A stretch of 64,000 nucleotides of DNA from the NCBI RefSeq assembly GCF_014646255.1, contig NZ_BMNC01000005.1, positions 248,001-312,000 of the forward strand, in the 5' to 3' direction. The notes beneath the pieces are model-generated. The model did not search any database and was not told where the DNA came from. It saw only the letters and a list, made by a program, of their open reading frames with translations. Position numbers and translations under genes: made by a program. This DNA is from Lentzea pudingi (lineage in GTDB: Bacteria; Actinomycetota; Actinomycetes; Mycobacteriales; Pseudonocardiaceae). Shown here in pieces: positions 8,775 through 17,699 of this stretch. The first letter of the stretch is position 1. Each line of letters starts with the position of its first letter.

Positions 8775-9323
8775 TCAGCTGGAGTACACCTTCGGGTCCA
8801 GCGTCCCGATGTAAGGCAGATCCCGGTACCGCTCCGCATAGTCCAGCCCGTACCCCACAACGAACTCGTTGGGGATGTCGAACCCGACGTACTTCACCGG
8901 CACCTCCACCTTGACCGCGTCCGGCTTGCGCAACAACGTGCACACCTGGAGCGACCGGGGCTTCCGGGACTGGAGGTTCTTCAACAGCCAGGACAACGTG
9001 AGCCCGGAATCGATGATGTCCTCGACGATCACCACGTTCCGGTCCGCGATGTCCCGATCCAGGTCCTTCAGGATGCGCACCACGCCGGAGGACGACGTGG
9101 ACGACCCGTAGGACGAAACGGCCATGAATTCGAGCTGCACCGGAACGGGCAGCGCTCGGGCGAGGTCGGCCATGAACATCACAGCGCCCTTGAGCACAGT
9201 GATCAGCACGAGGTCGGAGTCACCTTCTGGGTGATCAGCCGCGACCTGCTTGGCGAGTTCGGTGACCTTGTCGCTGATCTCCTGCTCGGTGATGAGCACG
9301 GATGCGATGTCGCCGTCGTACAC
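8775..9323 (-). CDS. hpt: Hypoxanthine(-guanine) phosphoribosyltransferase
   Basis: Purine salvage enzyme that joins hypoxanthine or guanine to PRPP to give IMP or GMP. The 182-aa product carries the PRPP-binding signature VVIVEDIIDSGLT (97-109), the LKGAVMFMADL segment and the C-terminal VGYGLDYAERYRDLPYIG purine-binding stretch. The GTG start has an excellent ribosome-binding site (GAGGGGA, about 9 bases upstream); the longer in-frame reading runs into the tilS end and lacks similarity. It lies directly downstream of tilS, as in many bacteria. Confidence 0.95.
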   Translation of the reverse strand: MYDGDIASVLITEQEISDKVTELAKQVAADHPEGDSDLVLITVLKGAVMFMADLARALPVPVQLEFMAVSSYGSSTSSSGVVRILKDLDRDIADRNVVIVEDIIDSGLTLSWLLKNLQSRKPRSLQVCTLLRKPDAVKVEVPVKYVGFDIPNEFVVGYGLDYAERYRDLPYIGTLDPKVYSS

Positions 9324-9340
9324 GGACAGGTCCCCTCTGC

Positions 9341-10252
9341 TTAAGACTGTGGTTCCACAACGAGCCTGCCATGCGCGCGCCGCACGACAAAGCCGCCAGG
9401 TAGCCAGACACCGCCCTGACCGCGCCATTCACTCACCAGTGCGTCAACGCGGCGCAGGTGCGAATCGGACAGTTCAGGCACTCCCTCGGCGATCAGCCAC
9501 GATCTGACCACTCTCCGTCGAAGCGCGACCGGCAACTCGGCGATGTCGTCGACAGCACAGCAGTCGCCGGCGAAGGCTTCCGCGAGAGAGTCGAGTGCGT
9601 CACAGTCCTCCCGCAACTGGGCGGCCGTGCGCGCCAACGACGACGCGACGCCGCCCTGCAGCACCGCCTCCAGCAACGGCAGGACCTCGGACCGCAGCCG
9701 CACGCGGGTGAACGACGGGTCGACGTTGTGCGGGTCCTCCCACACCTCGATCCCCTGCTCAACGCACGCGGCCCGCGTCACCGCACGGGACACGCCGAGC
9801 AGCGGCCGTCCCCACGGCGCGTCGAACGCGCGCATCCCGGCGATCGACCGGGGTCCGGACCCGCGCCCCAGGCCCAGCAGCACGGTCTCCGCCTGGTCGT
9901 CCAGCGTGTGCCCGAGCAGCACGACCCCGGACGTCGGCCTCAGAGCCGCGTAGCGGGCCACGCGGGCCGCGGCCTCGGGCCCACCAGGGCCTGACACCAC
10001 GACGGGCTCCACGCGCGCCACGAGCCCGAAATCGGCGCACTGCCGGGCGGCGCGCAACGCCACCTCGGCGGACCCCGGCTGCAGCTGGTGATCGACGACC
10101 ACGGCCGACGCGCCGGGCACCAGTCGTCCGACACAAAATGCCAAGGCCAATGAGTCGGCGCCCCCGGAGACCGCGACGGTCACGGCCTCCGGCTGCACGA
10201 GATCGAGGAACCTGCGGACCGCCGTCCGGATCTCGGCGACCGGTCCGTTCAC
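9341..10252 (-). CDS. tilS: tRNA(Ile)-lysidine synthetase
   Basis: TilS attaches lysine to C34 of the CAU-anticodon tRNA-Ile2, using ATP, so that it reads AUA. The 303-aa protein has the PP-loop SGGADS at 29-34, VVDHQLQPGS and the LGHTLDDQAETVLLGL motif typical of TilS. The length matches short actinobacterial TilS, which has only a reduced C-terminal domain. The GTG start overlaps the stop of the upstream metalloprotease gene as GTGA, implying coupling; hpt follows 17 bases later. Confidence 0.94.
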   Translation of the reverse strand: MNGPVAEIRTAVRRFLDLVQPEAVTVAVSGGADSLALAFCVGRLVPGASAVVVDHQLQPGSAEVALRAARQCADFGLVARVEPVVVSGPGGPEAAARVARYAALRPTSGVVLLGHTLDDQAETVLLGLGRGSGPRSIAGMRAFDAPWGRPLLGVSRAVTRAACVEQGIEVWEDPHNVDPSFTRVRLRSEVLPLLEAVLQGGVASSLARTAAQLREDCDALDSLAEAFAGDCCAVDDIAELPVALRRRVVRSWLIAEGVPELSDSHLRRVDALVSEWRGQGGVWLPGGFVVRRAHGRLVVEPQS

Positions 10253-11292
10253 GGCGACACGCGACGCAGCCAGCTCATCGGCTCGGTGATCTCGGCACGC
10301 GTCGGCAACGTCTCGGCGGACGTCCAGATCGCGTTGAAGCCGTCCATCCCGACGCGCTCGACGACGTACGAGGTGAACTCCGCGCCCTCCTCGTACTGGC
10401 GCACCTTCGCCTCGACGCCGAGCACCGTGCGCAGGATCCGGTCGAGCAGGCCGCCGCCCTTTCGGCGCGCGCTGAACCGAGTGCGGATGGTCGACACGGA
10501 CGGCACGACCGACGGCCCGACGGCGTCCATCACGTGGTCGGCGTGGCCTTCGAGCAAAGTGGACAGTGCGATGAGCTTGTCCAGCAGGAGCTTCTGCTGC
10601 GGCGACTGGATGAGGTCGATCAGGCTCATCGGACCGTCGCCCGCGCGCAGCTTGGTGCGGAAGTCGCGGATCACGTCCGACAGCGGCGCGCGCTCATCGT
10701 CCATTGAGGACAGCAGCGCGGTGACCTGCTCGGAGAAGTACCTGCGCAGCCAAGGCACACCGGTGAACTGCAACCGGTGCGTGCACTCGTGCAGGCACAC
10801 CCACATGCGGAAGTCGTCGTCCGGCACGTCGAGAGCCTGTTGCGCCCCAACGATGTTCGGCGCGACGAGCAGCAGGCGTCCGGCGAGCTGCTCGTTCGGG
10901 CTGAACGGGTCGTACTGGCCGAGCACCCGCGAGGACAGGAACGCCAGCACCACGCCGGCCTGCACCCCGGCCGTCCCGGCGAGGATGCCCGCCATCGGGC
11001 CGGACGGTCGCGGCATCGAGGGCCCGGTGAGCGCGGCCAGGCCCTGGGCGGCGGCCGCGACCCACGCCGGCCGGTCCACGACCTCGCCCGGCAGCAGCGG
11101 CAGGCCCTGGCCCAGCGTGGTCAGCTCGCGGACGTGCACCTCCGCCTGCGGCGCGAGCTCGCGAAGTCTGCCTACGACGTGGTCAGCCTCGTCCTTGCCG
11201 ATCACGGGGCCCGGGCGGACGAGTCGCGTGGCAGTCGTTACCGCCAGCTCCCAGTCCACCGGGCCGAGCTCTGCCTCCGTCGCGCCGTTCAC
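10249..11292 (-). CDS. Zincin-like metalloprotease (DUF2342 family)
   Basis: A 347-aa protein with an HExxH zinc motif (HECTH in the context WVCLHECTHRLQF) and a downstream LLEGHADHVMDAVG segment that could supply the third ligand Glu and structural His. This is the actinobacterial DUF2342 family, sometimes mislabelled as F420-biosynthesis associated (Rv3626c position). No signal peptide is visible; substrate is unknown. I chose GTG 11292, which has a GGAAG close by and 28 bases of spacing from dacB. An earlier start at 11334 would overlap dacB and add a weak N-terminus. Confidence 0.85.
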   Translation of the reverse strand: MNGATEAELGPVDWELAVTTATRLVRPGPVIGKDEADHVVGRLRELAPQAEVHVRELTTLGQGLPLLPGEVVDRPAWVAAAAQGLAALTGPSMPRPSGPMAGILAGTAGVQAGVVLAFLSSRVLGQYDPFSPNEQLAGRLLLVAPNIVGAQQALDVPDDDFRMWVCLHECTHRLQFTGVPWLRRYFSEQVTALLSSMDDERAPLSDVIRDFRTKLRAGDGPMSLIDLIQSPQQKLLLDKLIALSTLLEGHADHVMDAVGPSVVPSVSTIRTRFSARRKGGGLLDRILRTVLGVEAKVRQYEEGAEFTSYVVERVGMDGFNAIWTSAETLPTRAEITEPMSWLRRVSP

Positions 11293-11320
11293 GCTTCCGA
11301 CGCTACCTGCGCACGGCCCG

Positions 11321-13474
11321 CTACGAACAGCCACAACCCCGCAACGCGGCGGCCAGCACGTCCAGCGCGGGCCGGACCTCGGTCTCCGGGTTGCGGTTGC
11401 TCGCGGACATGAACGAGAACACGAGCACCCGTCCGTCCACGTCGACGACCACGCCGGCGAGCGCGTTCACGCCGGTGAGCGTGCCGGTCTTGGCCCGCAC
11501 CCAGCCCTTGCCCGGCGCCGCGGTGCCGCCGTAGCGACCGGCCAGCGTGCCACTGCCGCCCGCGACCGGCAGCGCCGTCAGCAACGGCCGCAGCTTCGCG
11601 GTGCGCGCGTCGTCCAGCGTCGGCTTGGCCGCGGTGGTGAGCACGTCGGTGAGCAGCTTGGCCGGGATCTTGTTCGTGGCGGACAGCCCGCTGCCGTCGA
11701 CGAAGTTCGCCCCGGTGAGGTCGAAGCCGTTCTTGGTCAGCACGTCCCGCACGGCCTTCACGCCGCCCGCGAACGACGGCTCGCCGCCCGTCTTGATGGC
11801 GATCTCGCGCGCGATGGCCTCGGTGAGCACGTTGTCGGAGATCTGCATCATGTTGTCGACGAGCTGCTCGACCGGTGCCGACTTGATCTCGCCGAGCACT
11901 TGCCCGCCCGCCGGCGCCGTGCCCGCCGTGGCGCCGGGGGCCCCGATGCGCTGCGCGAACGCGTCCGCCGCCGCCTGGCCGGGGCTGCCGGTGCGCGCGC
12001 CGTTGACGTTGGACTGGTCGATCCGGCCGCCGTCGAGCATGAACGGCACGATCGGCGCGACCGAGCCGCCCGCGATGTCCACGCTCTCCCACTGCGGCCC
12101 GAGCGCCTCGCCGGTGTACCGGGTGAGGTCGAACTGGACCTTGGTGACCGGGCCCTTGGCCTTGACCTGGCCGACCAGGTCGTCGAGCGTCGCGGCGCCG
12201 GGGTAGACCGACTTGCCGGGTGCGCCGGAGATGGTCGGGTCGCCGCCGCCGACGATCACCACGGTGCCGGGCTCCGCGCCCTGCACGACCTTGGTGGACA
12301 GCTGGTCGGTCTTCTCGAGGCTGAGCAACGCCGCCGCGGCCGTGAGGATCTTGAGGCTCGACGCGGGCGTCGCGGGCGTGGTGTCGCCCTGCTGCCACAG
12401 CGGGGTGCCGCCGGCGGGGTCGATGACGCTGCCGGTGAGCGTGCCCAGCGCGCTGTTGCCCGCGGGGCCGGTCAACGCCCGTTGCACGCCGGCCGGGGTC
12501 GGTGCCTGGCCGCCCGCGGTGACGGCCTTGACCAGTGGCTGGACGTTCGCGGGCGCGGCCGGCGGCCTGGTCTCGATCGCCTCGGCGCCGCCGAGCTCGT
12601 TGACCGCGTAGACGGTGGCGCCGGCCAGGGCCGCGACGACCAGCAGGCTCAGGACCACCAGAAGGGGCTTGCGGCTCTTCTTCGGCTCGTCGGCGAGGCG
12701 GTCCTCCGGCTCTTCCTCGTAGCCGGTGACGGGGAGGTCGCGGGGCTCCTGGCGGGGAGGCGGCACCGGACGGGGCTGCTCGGGTCGCTGAGGCTCCTGC
12801 CGCGGGGGCGCCTGGGCCTGGAGCTGGTCGACGCGCTTGGTCTGCTCCGGACGCGACGGCTCGGGGCGGGCACGGGGAGGCGGCGCGGGCTGCGGGTCGG
12901 GCCTGACCGTCTGGTCGAACCAGGACTGCTCGAGGTGCGGGAGCTGGTCCACGCGCGCGGTCTTCGCGGGCGGGACCGAGAGCTCCGCGGTCCGCTGCTC
13001 CGGCCTCGGCACTACACGGGTCTGGTCGTTCTTCGGCTCGATGCGCACCGGGACGGCCCGAGGTTGGCCGACTTCTGGACCAATCGCCCCGTGAGACTTC
13101 CCACCGGCGTTCTCACCGGAAGGCCCGCCGGAGCCGCCGGAACCGGCCTTCGACACACCTGGCGTGGCATGACCGGAGCCCCCGGCGTTCGGGGCGGAAC
13201 GGACCGGCGACGAGCGCAGCGGCTCCTGAGTGGACGGAGCGGAGAGCACGGCGGCGAGCGGGAAACGCATCGTCGGCTGGTCGACGGACGGGCGGCTGAC
13301 CTGCACCGTTGGCTCTTGTGCGGCGGCGACCGACCCGGCGTCGTCGTCCTCGGTCGGCCACTGGGGCTCGTCCGGCAAGTGGGCCTCCGTCAACTCGGTA
13401 CGGGCAATCTCACACCCACCAACCGCCGCTCCGATGAGGGTTGACAAGGCGTCGTGGTCCACACTAGTGGGCAT
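11321..13474 (-). CDS. dacB: D-alanyl-D-alanine carboxypeptidase/endopeptidase (PBP4, family S13)
   Basis: Membrane-bound penicillin-binding protein that trims or cleaves peptidoglycan peptides. The 717-aa product has a roughly 270-residue cytoplasmic Pro/Arg/Gln-rich region, one transmembrane helix (LLVVLSLLVVAALAG), then an S13 domain with the SxxK motif in ASSLKI, the SxN motif in ISDNVL and the KTG motif in RAKTGTL. The C-terminus is GCGCS. The start is uncertain: ATG 13474 leaves only 28 bases to the divergent ppa, and a likely ppa promoter lies inside this N-terminus, so a later start is possible. Confidence 0.88.
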   Translation of the reverse strand: MPTSVDHDALSTLIGAAVGGCEIARTELTEAHLPDEPQWPTEDDDAGSVAAAQEPTVQVSRPSVDQPTMRFPLAAVLSAPSTQEPLRSSPVRSAPNAGGSGHATPGVSKAGSGGSGGPSGENAGGKSHGAIGPEVGQPRAVPVRIEPKNDQTRVVPRPEQRTAELSVPPAKTARVDQLPHLEQSWFDQTVRPDPQPAPPPRARPEPSRPEQTKRVDQLQAQAPPRQEPQRPEQPRPVPPPRQEPRDLPVTGYEEEPEDRLADEPKKSRKPLLVVLSLLVVAALAGATVYAVNELGGAEAIETRPPAAPANVQPLVKAVTAGGQAPTPAGVQRALTGPAGNSALGTLTGSVIDPAGGTPLWQQGDTTPATPASSLKILTAAAALLSLEKTDQLSTKVVQGAEPGTVVIVGGGDPTISGAPGKSVYPGAATLDDLVGQVKAKGPVTKVQFDLTRYTGEALGPQWESVDIAGGSVAPIVPFMLDGGRIDQSNVNGARTGSPGQAAADAFAQRIGAPGATAGTAPAGGQVLGEIKSAPVEQLVDNMMQISDNVLTEAIAREIAIKTGGEPSFAGGVKAVRDVLTKNGFDLTGANFVDGSGLSATNKIPAKLLTDVLTTAAKPTLDDARTAKLRPLLTALPVAGGSGTLAGRYGGTAAPGKGWVRAKTGTLTGVNALAGVVVDVDGRVLVFSFMSASNRNPETEVRPALDVLAAALRGCGCS
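13441..13470 (+). promoter_or_regulatory. Probable ppa promoter
   Basis: A perfect -35 TTGACA at 13441-13446 is followed after 18 bases by TAGTGG (13465-13470), a weak -10. The predicted transcript start near 13477 would give a leader of about 26 bases containing the GAGGA ribosome-binding site of ppa. It overlaps the proposed N-terminal codons of dacB. Confidence 0.5.
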
Positions 13475-13502
13475 CACGAATGGGCTACATGAGCGAGGAC
13501 CA

Positions 13503-14009
13503 GTGGAATTCGACGTCCTGATCGAGATCCCCAAGGGCGTGCGCAACAAGTACGAGGTGGACCACAAGAGTGGCCGCATCCGCCTCGACCGCACGTTGTT
13601 CACGTCGACGCAGTACCCGGCCGACTACGGGTTCATCGAGAACACCCTGGGTGAGGACGGCGACCCGCTGGACGCCCTCGTCCTCGTCCAGGAACCGACG
13701 TTCCCCGGCTGCCTGATCGCCGCTCGTGCGATCGGCATGTTCCGCATGACGGACGAGAAGGGCGGCGACGACAAGGTTCTGTGCGTCCCGGCCCACGACC
13801 CGCGCCACGAGCACCTGCGGGACATCCACCACCTCGCGGAGTTCGACCGCCTGGAGATCCAGCACTTCTTCGAGGTCTACAAGGACCTGGAGCCGGGCAA
13901 GAGCGTCGAGGGCGCGTCCTGGGTGGGCCGCACCGAGGCCGAGGCCGAGATCAAGCGCTCGTACCAGCGCCTGAAGGACGCCGAAGCTCGGGGCGAGACC
14001 TTCCACTAA
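13503..14009 (+). CDS. ppa: Inorganic pyrophosphatase (family I)
   Basis: Cytosolic Mg-dependent enzyme that hydrolyses pyrophosphate to two phosphates. The 168-aa product has the family I landmarks: EIPKGVRNKYEVD near the N-terminus, YPADYGFIENTLGEDGDPLD with the catalytic Asp cluster, and KDLEPGKSVEGASW near the C-terminus. The GTG start gives the conserved actinobacterial N-terminus MEFDVLIEIPKG and has GAGGA five bases upstream. It is monocistronic, divergent from dacB as in M. tuberculosis, and ends at a bidirectional terminator. Confidence 0.96.
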   Translation: MEFDVLIEIPKGVRNKYEVDHKSGRIRLDRTLFTSTQYPADYGFIENTLGEDGDPLDALVLVQEPTFPGCLIAARAIGMFRMTDEKGGDDKVLCVPAHDPRHEHLRDIHHLAEFDRLEIQHFFEVYKDLEPGKSVEGASWVGRTEAEAEIKRSYQRLKDAEARGETFH

Positions 14010-14018
14010 GCCCCACGG

Positions 14019-14054
14019 AAAAGAGGGAGCTGCTCGGAGCAGCTCCCTCTTTTT
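14019..14054. terminator. Bidirectional terminator between ppa and the MFS gene
   Basis: A perfect 17-bp inverted repeat (AAAAGAGGGAGCTGCTC and its complement, with a one-base centre, so a 4-5 base loop when folded) has A-runs on the left and T-runs on the right. It can terminate ppa rightward and the exporter gene leftward. Confidence 0.9.
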
Positions 14055-14069
14055 CATGCTTTCGAGACC

Positions 14070-15704
14070 TCAGACCGCGAGGGACTCCGCGTCCGCCACG
14101 CGCTCCAGACCCGACCTGGTGGAGAGCGGCTTCTCGCGCAGGAACCACACGAGGACGAACGCCGCGATCATCACGATGCCGCCGGTCAGGAAGACCGTGT
14201 CGATCGCGCTGGAGAACCCGTCGAGGAACGGCTTCGCCAGGACCGGGTCGAGGTGGTTGAGGAACTCGGTGTTGTTGATGTCCACACCGGACCCGCTCTG
14301 CAGCGACTTGGCGAACTCCGGGTTCTGGGCCAGGGCCGCCCTGAACGCGTCGGTCTGCATCGCGGACCTCAGGCCCTCCGCGATCTTGTCGCCGACCGTG
14401 CTGAACAGGATCGACAGGAACACCGCGGTACCGACGGTGCCACCGATCTGGCGGAAGAACGTCGCGGAGGCGGTCGCCACGCCCATGTCCCGCGGCTCGG
14501 CGTCGTTCTGGATCGCCAGCAGCAGCGTCTGCATGCACTGGCCGAGGCCGGCGCCCATGATGAACATGAAGACCATGACGAGCCAGCTCGGCGTGTCCGT
14601 GCCGATGGTGCTGAGCAGGAACAGCGCGGCCGCCATCAGTCCGGCGCCGATGATCGGGAAGATCTTGTAGCGCCCGGTCGCCGACGTGACCTTGCCCGCG
14701 ATCGCGGTGGCCGACATGATCCCGAACGTCATCGGCAGCAGCATCAGACCGGCCGTGGTCGGCGTGACGCCCTTGACGATCTGCAGGTACAGCGGGATGG
14801 AGACCATGCCGCCGAACATGCCGATGCCGAGCACGAAGTTGATCGTGTTGCCGAGCGAGAACGTGTGGTTGCGGAACATCCGCATCGGCAGCATCGCCTC
14901 GTCGCCCATGCGGTTCTCGACCCACACGAACGCCACCAGGCCCACCACGCCGATCACGTACATGGCGATCGACAGCCCCGAGGCCCAGCCCCACTCACGG
15001 CCCTGTTCGGCCACGATCAGCAGCGGCACCAGGCCGACGGTCAGCGCGATGGCGCCACCGAAGTCGATGCGGTGGTTCACCCGCTGGTGCGGGATGTTCA
15101 GCACGCGGGCCACGACGAACAGCGCGAGCAGCGCGATCGGGACGTTCACGAGGAACACCCAGCGCCAGCCGGTGACACCGAGGAACGAGCTGAGACCGGC
15201 GAACACGCCGCCGATGACCGGCCCGAGCACGCTGGCCGTACCGAACACGGCCATGAAGTAGGCGGAGTACTTGCTGCGCTCACGCGGCGAGATGATGTCC
15301 GCCATGATCGCGAAGGCCAGCGACATCAGACCGCCGGCGCCCAGGCCCTGCACCGCGCGGAACGCGGCCAGCTCATACATCGACGTCGCGATGCCCGAGA
15401 GCAGCGAGCCGACCAGGAACAGCGAGATCGCCGCGAGGTACATCGGCTTGCGCCCGTAGATGTCCGACAGCTTGCCGTACAACGGGGTCGTGATGGTCGC
15501 GGTGATCAGGTAGGCGGTGGTCGCCCAAGCCTGCAGCGTCTGTCCGTGCAGCTGGTCGGCGATGGTCTTCATGGCGCTGGCGACGATCATCTGGTCCAGC
15601 GCCGCGAGGAACATGCCCAGCAGCAGACCGGACAGGATCGTCATGATCTGGCGATGCGTCAGGGAGACCCCTGGCGTGGGTGTCGCATCGGTTGTTGATG
15701 ACAT
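14070..15704 (-). CDS. MFS multidrug exporter, DHA2 (EmrB/QacA) family
   Basis: Proton-coupled drug/antibiotic efflux pump of 544 aa with about 14 hydrophobic helices. Motif A appears as GKLSDIYGRKPM, motif B/C-type segments as FRAVQGLGAGG and VLGPVIGGVFAG, and the first helix has the DHA2 motif LAALDQMIVASAM. The ATG is 2 bases after the MarR gene stop and has GAGGGGA upstream. Co-transcription with a MarR regulator suggests substrate-induced expression. Substrate unknown; self-resistance or general toxic-compound export are both possible. Confidence 0.92.
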   Translation of the reverse strand: MSSTTDATPTPGVSLTHRQIMTILSGLLLGMFLAALDQMIVASAMKTIADQLHGQTLQAWATTAYLITATITTPLYGKLSDIYGRKPMYLAAISLFLVGSLLSGIATSMYELAAFRAVQGLGAGGLMSLAFAIMADIISPRERSKYSAYFMAVFGTASVLGPVIGGVFAGLSSFLGVTGWRWVFLVNVPIALLALFVVARVLNIPHQRVNHRIDFGGAIALTVGLVPLLIVAEQGREWGWASGLSIAMYVIGVVGLVAFVWVENRMGDEAMLPMRMFRNHTFSLGNTINFVLGIGMFGGMVSIPLYLQIVKGVTPTTAGLMLLPMTFGIMSATAIAGKVTSATGRYKIFPIIGAGLMAAALFLLSTIGTDTPSWLVMVFMFIMGAGLGQCMQTLLLAIQNDAEPRDMGVATASATFFRQIGGTVGTAVFLSILFSTVGDKIAEGLRSAMQTDAFRAALAQNPEFAKSLQSGSGVDINNTEFLNHLDPVLAKPFLDGFSSAIDTVFLTGGIVMIAAFVLVWFLREKPLSTRSGLERVADAESLAV

Positions 15705-15706
15705 TT

Positions 15707-16234
15707 CTAGTCTTCCCCTCCTGCGCGGGTCCCCGTCCCGCGGTCGGTCATGAACGCCGGAACCGTGCGCTCGTAGTCCTGTACGAAGCGCTCGAACAGC
15801 TCCGCGAAAAGCTTGTAGTCCTCGTCCGGCCACTCGGCGAACATCCGCTCGATGGCCTCGTTGCGCTGCCGGCGCCGGTTCTTGATGAGCGTGCGTCCCG
15901 CCTCTGTCACCGCGAGGACGCTGGCTCGACCGTCGGCCGGGTCGGCGCGCCTCTCCACGAGCCCGTCCTTGACCAGCGCGGCCACCTGCCTGCTGACCGT
16001 GGACGGGTCGGAGAGCACCGCCTCCGCGAGCGCGCTCGAACGACATTCCCCGAGACCGGAGAGCGTCGCGAGGAGCACGAAGGCGGACTTGTCCATGCCC
16101 TGCTTGGCCATCTGGTGCGACATCTGGGCGTGCATCTTGTTCAGCCGCACCATCGCCATGCCGACCCGGTCCGCGAGCTCGTGCTCGGGTCCGACGTCGA
16201 TGGCGAAGCCTGTGCACCTGCCCGGATCGACCAT
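15707..16234 (-). CDS. MarR-family transcriptional repressor
   Basis: A 175-aa winged-helix regulator. The domain contains the helix-turn-helix ALAEAVLSDPSTVSRQVAAL and the wing motif VERRADPADGRASVLAVTEAG, both typical of MarR. The start ATG has GAGGTG upstream. It precedes the exporter gene by 2 bases, and a perfect 34-bp dyad lies 14 bases upstream of its start, so it probably represses its own operon until a ligand binds. The N-terminal residues before about 25 are less conserved. Confidence 0.92.
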   Translation of the reverse strand: MVDPGRCTGFAIDVGPEHELADRVGMAMVRLNKMHAQMSHQMAKQGMDKSAFVLLATLSGLGECRSSALAEAVLSDPSTVSRQVAALVKDGLVERRADPADGRASVLAVTEAGRTLIKNRRRQRNEAIERMFAEWPDEDYKLFAELFERFVQDYERTVPAFMTDRGTGTRAGGED

Positions 16235-16247
16235 CTGACACCTCGTT

Positions 16248-16281
16248 GCTTGTATCACCCAACTAGTTGCTCGGTACAAGC
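16248..16281. promoter_or_regulatory. Dyad operator/promoter of the marR-exporter operon
   Basis: GCTTGTA (16248-16254), the palindrome CAACTAGTTG (16260-16269) and TACAAGC (16275-16281) share one symmetry centre at 16264.5. On the minus strand TTGTAC and GATACA sit 17 bases apart, so the dyad would cover a promoter. This is the expected form of a MarR operator. Confidence 0.8.
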
Positions 16282-16408
16282 ATCCATCTCGGTCCACCGA
16301 ATTGCAAGTGAGTTCCGAGTCTCACTCCACAGAGGAGTGGTACCGGTGCGGCCAGTAGTGGTTACCGATGAGTAGCCGCGCGGGTTACCCGCCGGTAGCA
16401 TGCGTTTC

Positions 16409-16861
16409 ATGAGCCAAGACGTGTCGTTCGTCGCCGATGCCATGAAGCAGGCCGTGCCCTACGTGAAGACCACGGGCATCGAGTTCGAGGAGGTCTCCGC
16501 CAGCCGCGTCGTCGCGTCGCTGCCGGACACCCCGGAGCTGCACAACCACATCGGCGGGCCGCACGCCGCCATGATGTTCGGCCTCGGCGAGTCCGCGTCC
16601 GGCGCCGTCGTGATGGCCGCGTTCTCCGCGCACCTCGCCAAGGCCACGCCGCTCGCCGTCCGCGCGGAGATCGCCTACAAGAAGATCGCGATGGGCCCGA
16701 TGCGCGCGGAGGCCGTGCTGGGACGCTCCGCGGACGAGGTCCTGGCCGAGCTGGAGTCCGGCACGCGGCCCGAGTTCCCCGTGACGATCACGATCACCAA
16801 CGCCGAGGGCGTGACCACCGGTGAGATGACCGTCGTCTGGACGCTGAAGCCCGCCCGCTGA
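16409..16861 (+). CDS. DUF4442 / PaaI-type hotdog-fold thioesterase-like protein
   Basis: A 150-aa cytosolic protein of the hotdog fold. The segment PELHNHIGGPHAAMMFGLGESASG matches the HN-x-G...H-x-A...E arrangement of PaaI-like acyl-CoA thioesterases. C-terminal strands end TTGEMTVVWTL. I chose ATG 16409; ATG 16400 three codons earlier is possible and neither has a clear ribosome-binding site, so a leaderless message may occur. It is divergent from the marR operon, with about 130 bases between the operator and its start. Substrate unknown. Confidence 0.85.
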   Translation: MSQDVSFVADAMKQAVPYVKTTGIEFEEVSASRVVASLPDTPELHNHIGGPHAAMMFGLGESASGAVVMAAFSAHLAKATPLAVRAEIAYKKIAMGPMRAEAVLGRSADEVLAELESGTRPEFPVTITITNAEGVTTGEMTVVWTLKPAR

Positions 16862-16961
16862 ACTGGGCGTCTCCGTATTTCGGTTCGGAATCGAAGTGAA
16901 CCGATCCGATCCAAATACGTAACCTTGGCCACACCGCTCCGGGCAGGCACCATTGCTGGCT

Positions 16962-17675
16962 ATGTCGGGGTGGAGAAGTGTGGGCGGAGTCGTGCTTGTC
17001 CTGCTCACCGCGGGGTGTGCCGCGCAGGTGCAGCAGTCGAGGCCCGTCGCCGTCGAGAAGCCGGCGGAGGACACACCGGTGACCGCGTCGTCGACGTCGG
17101 CCACCGTGCCGCCGGCCCAGCTCGGCATCAGCGTGGCGTCGATCGTCGACGGCCGCTCCGTGATGCTCTCCGACGGCTCGAAGGCCGAGGTCAGCGCCCT
17201 CGCCCAGCCGGGACCGTGCTGGGCCGACGCCGCCGGCAGCTTCGCCAAGGCCATGCTGCTGGGCCAGCAGGTCCGCTACGACCGCACCACCGGCGCGCTC
17301 AGCCTCACCGACGGCACCGACTACGCGTTGCTCGCGCTGGGCAACGGCGCGGGCCGCACCACCGGCACCCCGACGCCGGGTCAGCGGGAGGCCGAGGGAG
17401 CAGCGCAGCGCGTTCCGATGGGCCTCTGGGGAGCGCCGTGCGGCGGCAAGGACGCCCTGCAGACCTCCACTCCCCCGCCTCCGCCGCCACCACCGCCGGC
17501 GCCCACCACCACGACGAAGCCGCCCGCACCGCCCAAGCCGAAGCCCGTCTTCTACGCGACCTGCGACGACGCGCGCAGGGCCGGCGCGGCACCGCTCTAC
17601 TGGGGCCGGCCGGGGTACCGCGTCGAGCTCGACGAGAACCGCAACGGCATCGCCTGCGAATCCCGCTACCGCTGA
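16962..17675 (+). CDS. Lipoprotein with C-terminal excalibur calcium-binding domain
   Basis: Exported lipoprotein of 237 aa. The signal peptide ends in the lipobox LTAGC. Next come a Thr/Ser/Pro linker, a nuclease-like small domain (about 50-160, VDGRSVMLSDGSKAEV), a Pro/Thr-rich stretch with a run of nine prolines, and a terminal excalibur motif with the DENRNGIACE calcium loop (DxDxDGxxCE type). In other actinobacteria the excalibur domain ends secreted nucleases and wall proteins. The middle part resembles a thermonuclease/SNase-type beta barrel only weakly. ATG 16962 was preferred over TTG 16953. Confidence 0.82.
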   Translation: MSGWRSVGGVVLVLLTAGCAAQVQQSRPVAVEKPAEDTPVTASSTSATVPPAQLGISVASIVDGRSVMLSDGSKAEVSALAQPGPCWADAAGSFAKAMLLGQQVRYDRTTGALSLTDGTDYALLALGNGAGRTTGTPTPGQREAEGAAQRVPMGLWGAPCGGKDALQTSTPPPPPPPPPAPTTTTKPPAPPKPKPVFYATCDDARRAGAAPLYWGRPGYRVELDENRNGIACESRYR

Positions 17676-17699
17676 CCGGCGCGCAATAACCTCAGCGGC

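Noticed and set aside
10286..13444. Long plus-strand open frame of 1052 codons opposite tilS, the metalloprotease and dacB
   Set aside because: It is the antisense of three well-supported genes; composition is the usual GC-rich shadow and no family motif is present.
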